6,365 nt of DNA from an uncultured Collinsella sp. (GTDB lineage Bacteria > Actinomycetota > Coriobacteriia > Coriobacteriales > Coriobacteriaceae). The DNA is taken from assembly GCA_958350755.1 (NCBI GenBank), contig CATWID010000081.1, forward strand, positions 1-6,365, written 5' to 3'. A model generated the notes under the pieces. That model searched no databases. It was not told the origin of the DNA and was given only the letters and a program-made list of their open reading frames with translations. The position numbers and the translations under genes are program-made. The first letter of the stretch is position 1; every line of letters starts with the position of its first letter. Below are positions 6,311-6,365 of the stretch, one piece after another.

Positions 6311-6339
6311 GTGTGAATGTTTGATTTACGCGCTATGAT
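6311..6339 (+). promoter_or_regulatory. weak candidate promoter pointing right, out of the window
   Basis: TATGAT (6334-6339) matches the -10 consensus at five of six positions. At 17 bases upstream, GTGTGA (6311-6316) matches the -35 at only three of six. It would start a transcript near 6346 that leaves the window. The bases from 6346 to the end show no coding frame or RNA gene that I can support. Confidence 0.22.
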
Positions 6340-6365
6340 GTGCCCTTGCATACAGAGCTCGGCGG

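Overview
The window looks like a piece of a GC-rich Gram-positive chromosome. The order gltX, priA, def, fmt, rsmB, the strong G/C preference at third codon positions in gltX, priA and def, and the AGGAG-type ribosome binding sites suggest an actinobacterium, most likely of the Coriobacteriia (Collinsella-like). That placement is inferred from gene order and protein style; no database search was run. Every gene I can support lies on the minus strand, so the window reads from right to left.

From the right: a short intergenic region (6124-6365) carries a large inverted repeat (IR2) between a candidate gltX promoter and a weak candidate promoter pointing out of the window. Next come gltX (glutamyl-tRNA synthetase) and a good intrinsic terminator. 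They are followed by priA (replication-restart helicase) and, 18 bases later, def (peptide deformylase). A 327-base gap follows, holding a second large inverted repeat (IR1) close to the def stop and a weaker terminator-like hairpin. The left end has fmt (methionyl-tRNA formyltransferase), overlapped by ATGA with rsmB (16S rRNA cytosine methyltransferase), which runs off the left edge.

Functionally this is housekeeping. GltX charges tRNA with glutamate, Fmt formylates the initiator Met-tRNA, Def removes the formyl group from new proteins, RsmB modifies the ribosome, and PriA reloads the replisome at collapsed forks. I see no new defence or mobile system.

Four points deserve a second look. 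PriA starts with a textbook sliding-clamp binding pentapeptide (QLSLF) on a disordered tail. Two long, nearly perfect inverted repeats of similar architecture but different sequence sit in the two gaps that lack a clear terminator at the gene end. Two terminator-like hairpins suggest the cluster is not one transcript. Codon use changes clearly between def and fmt.
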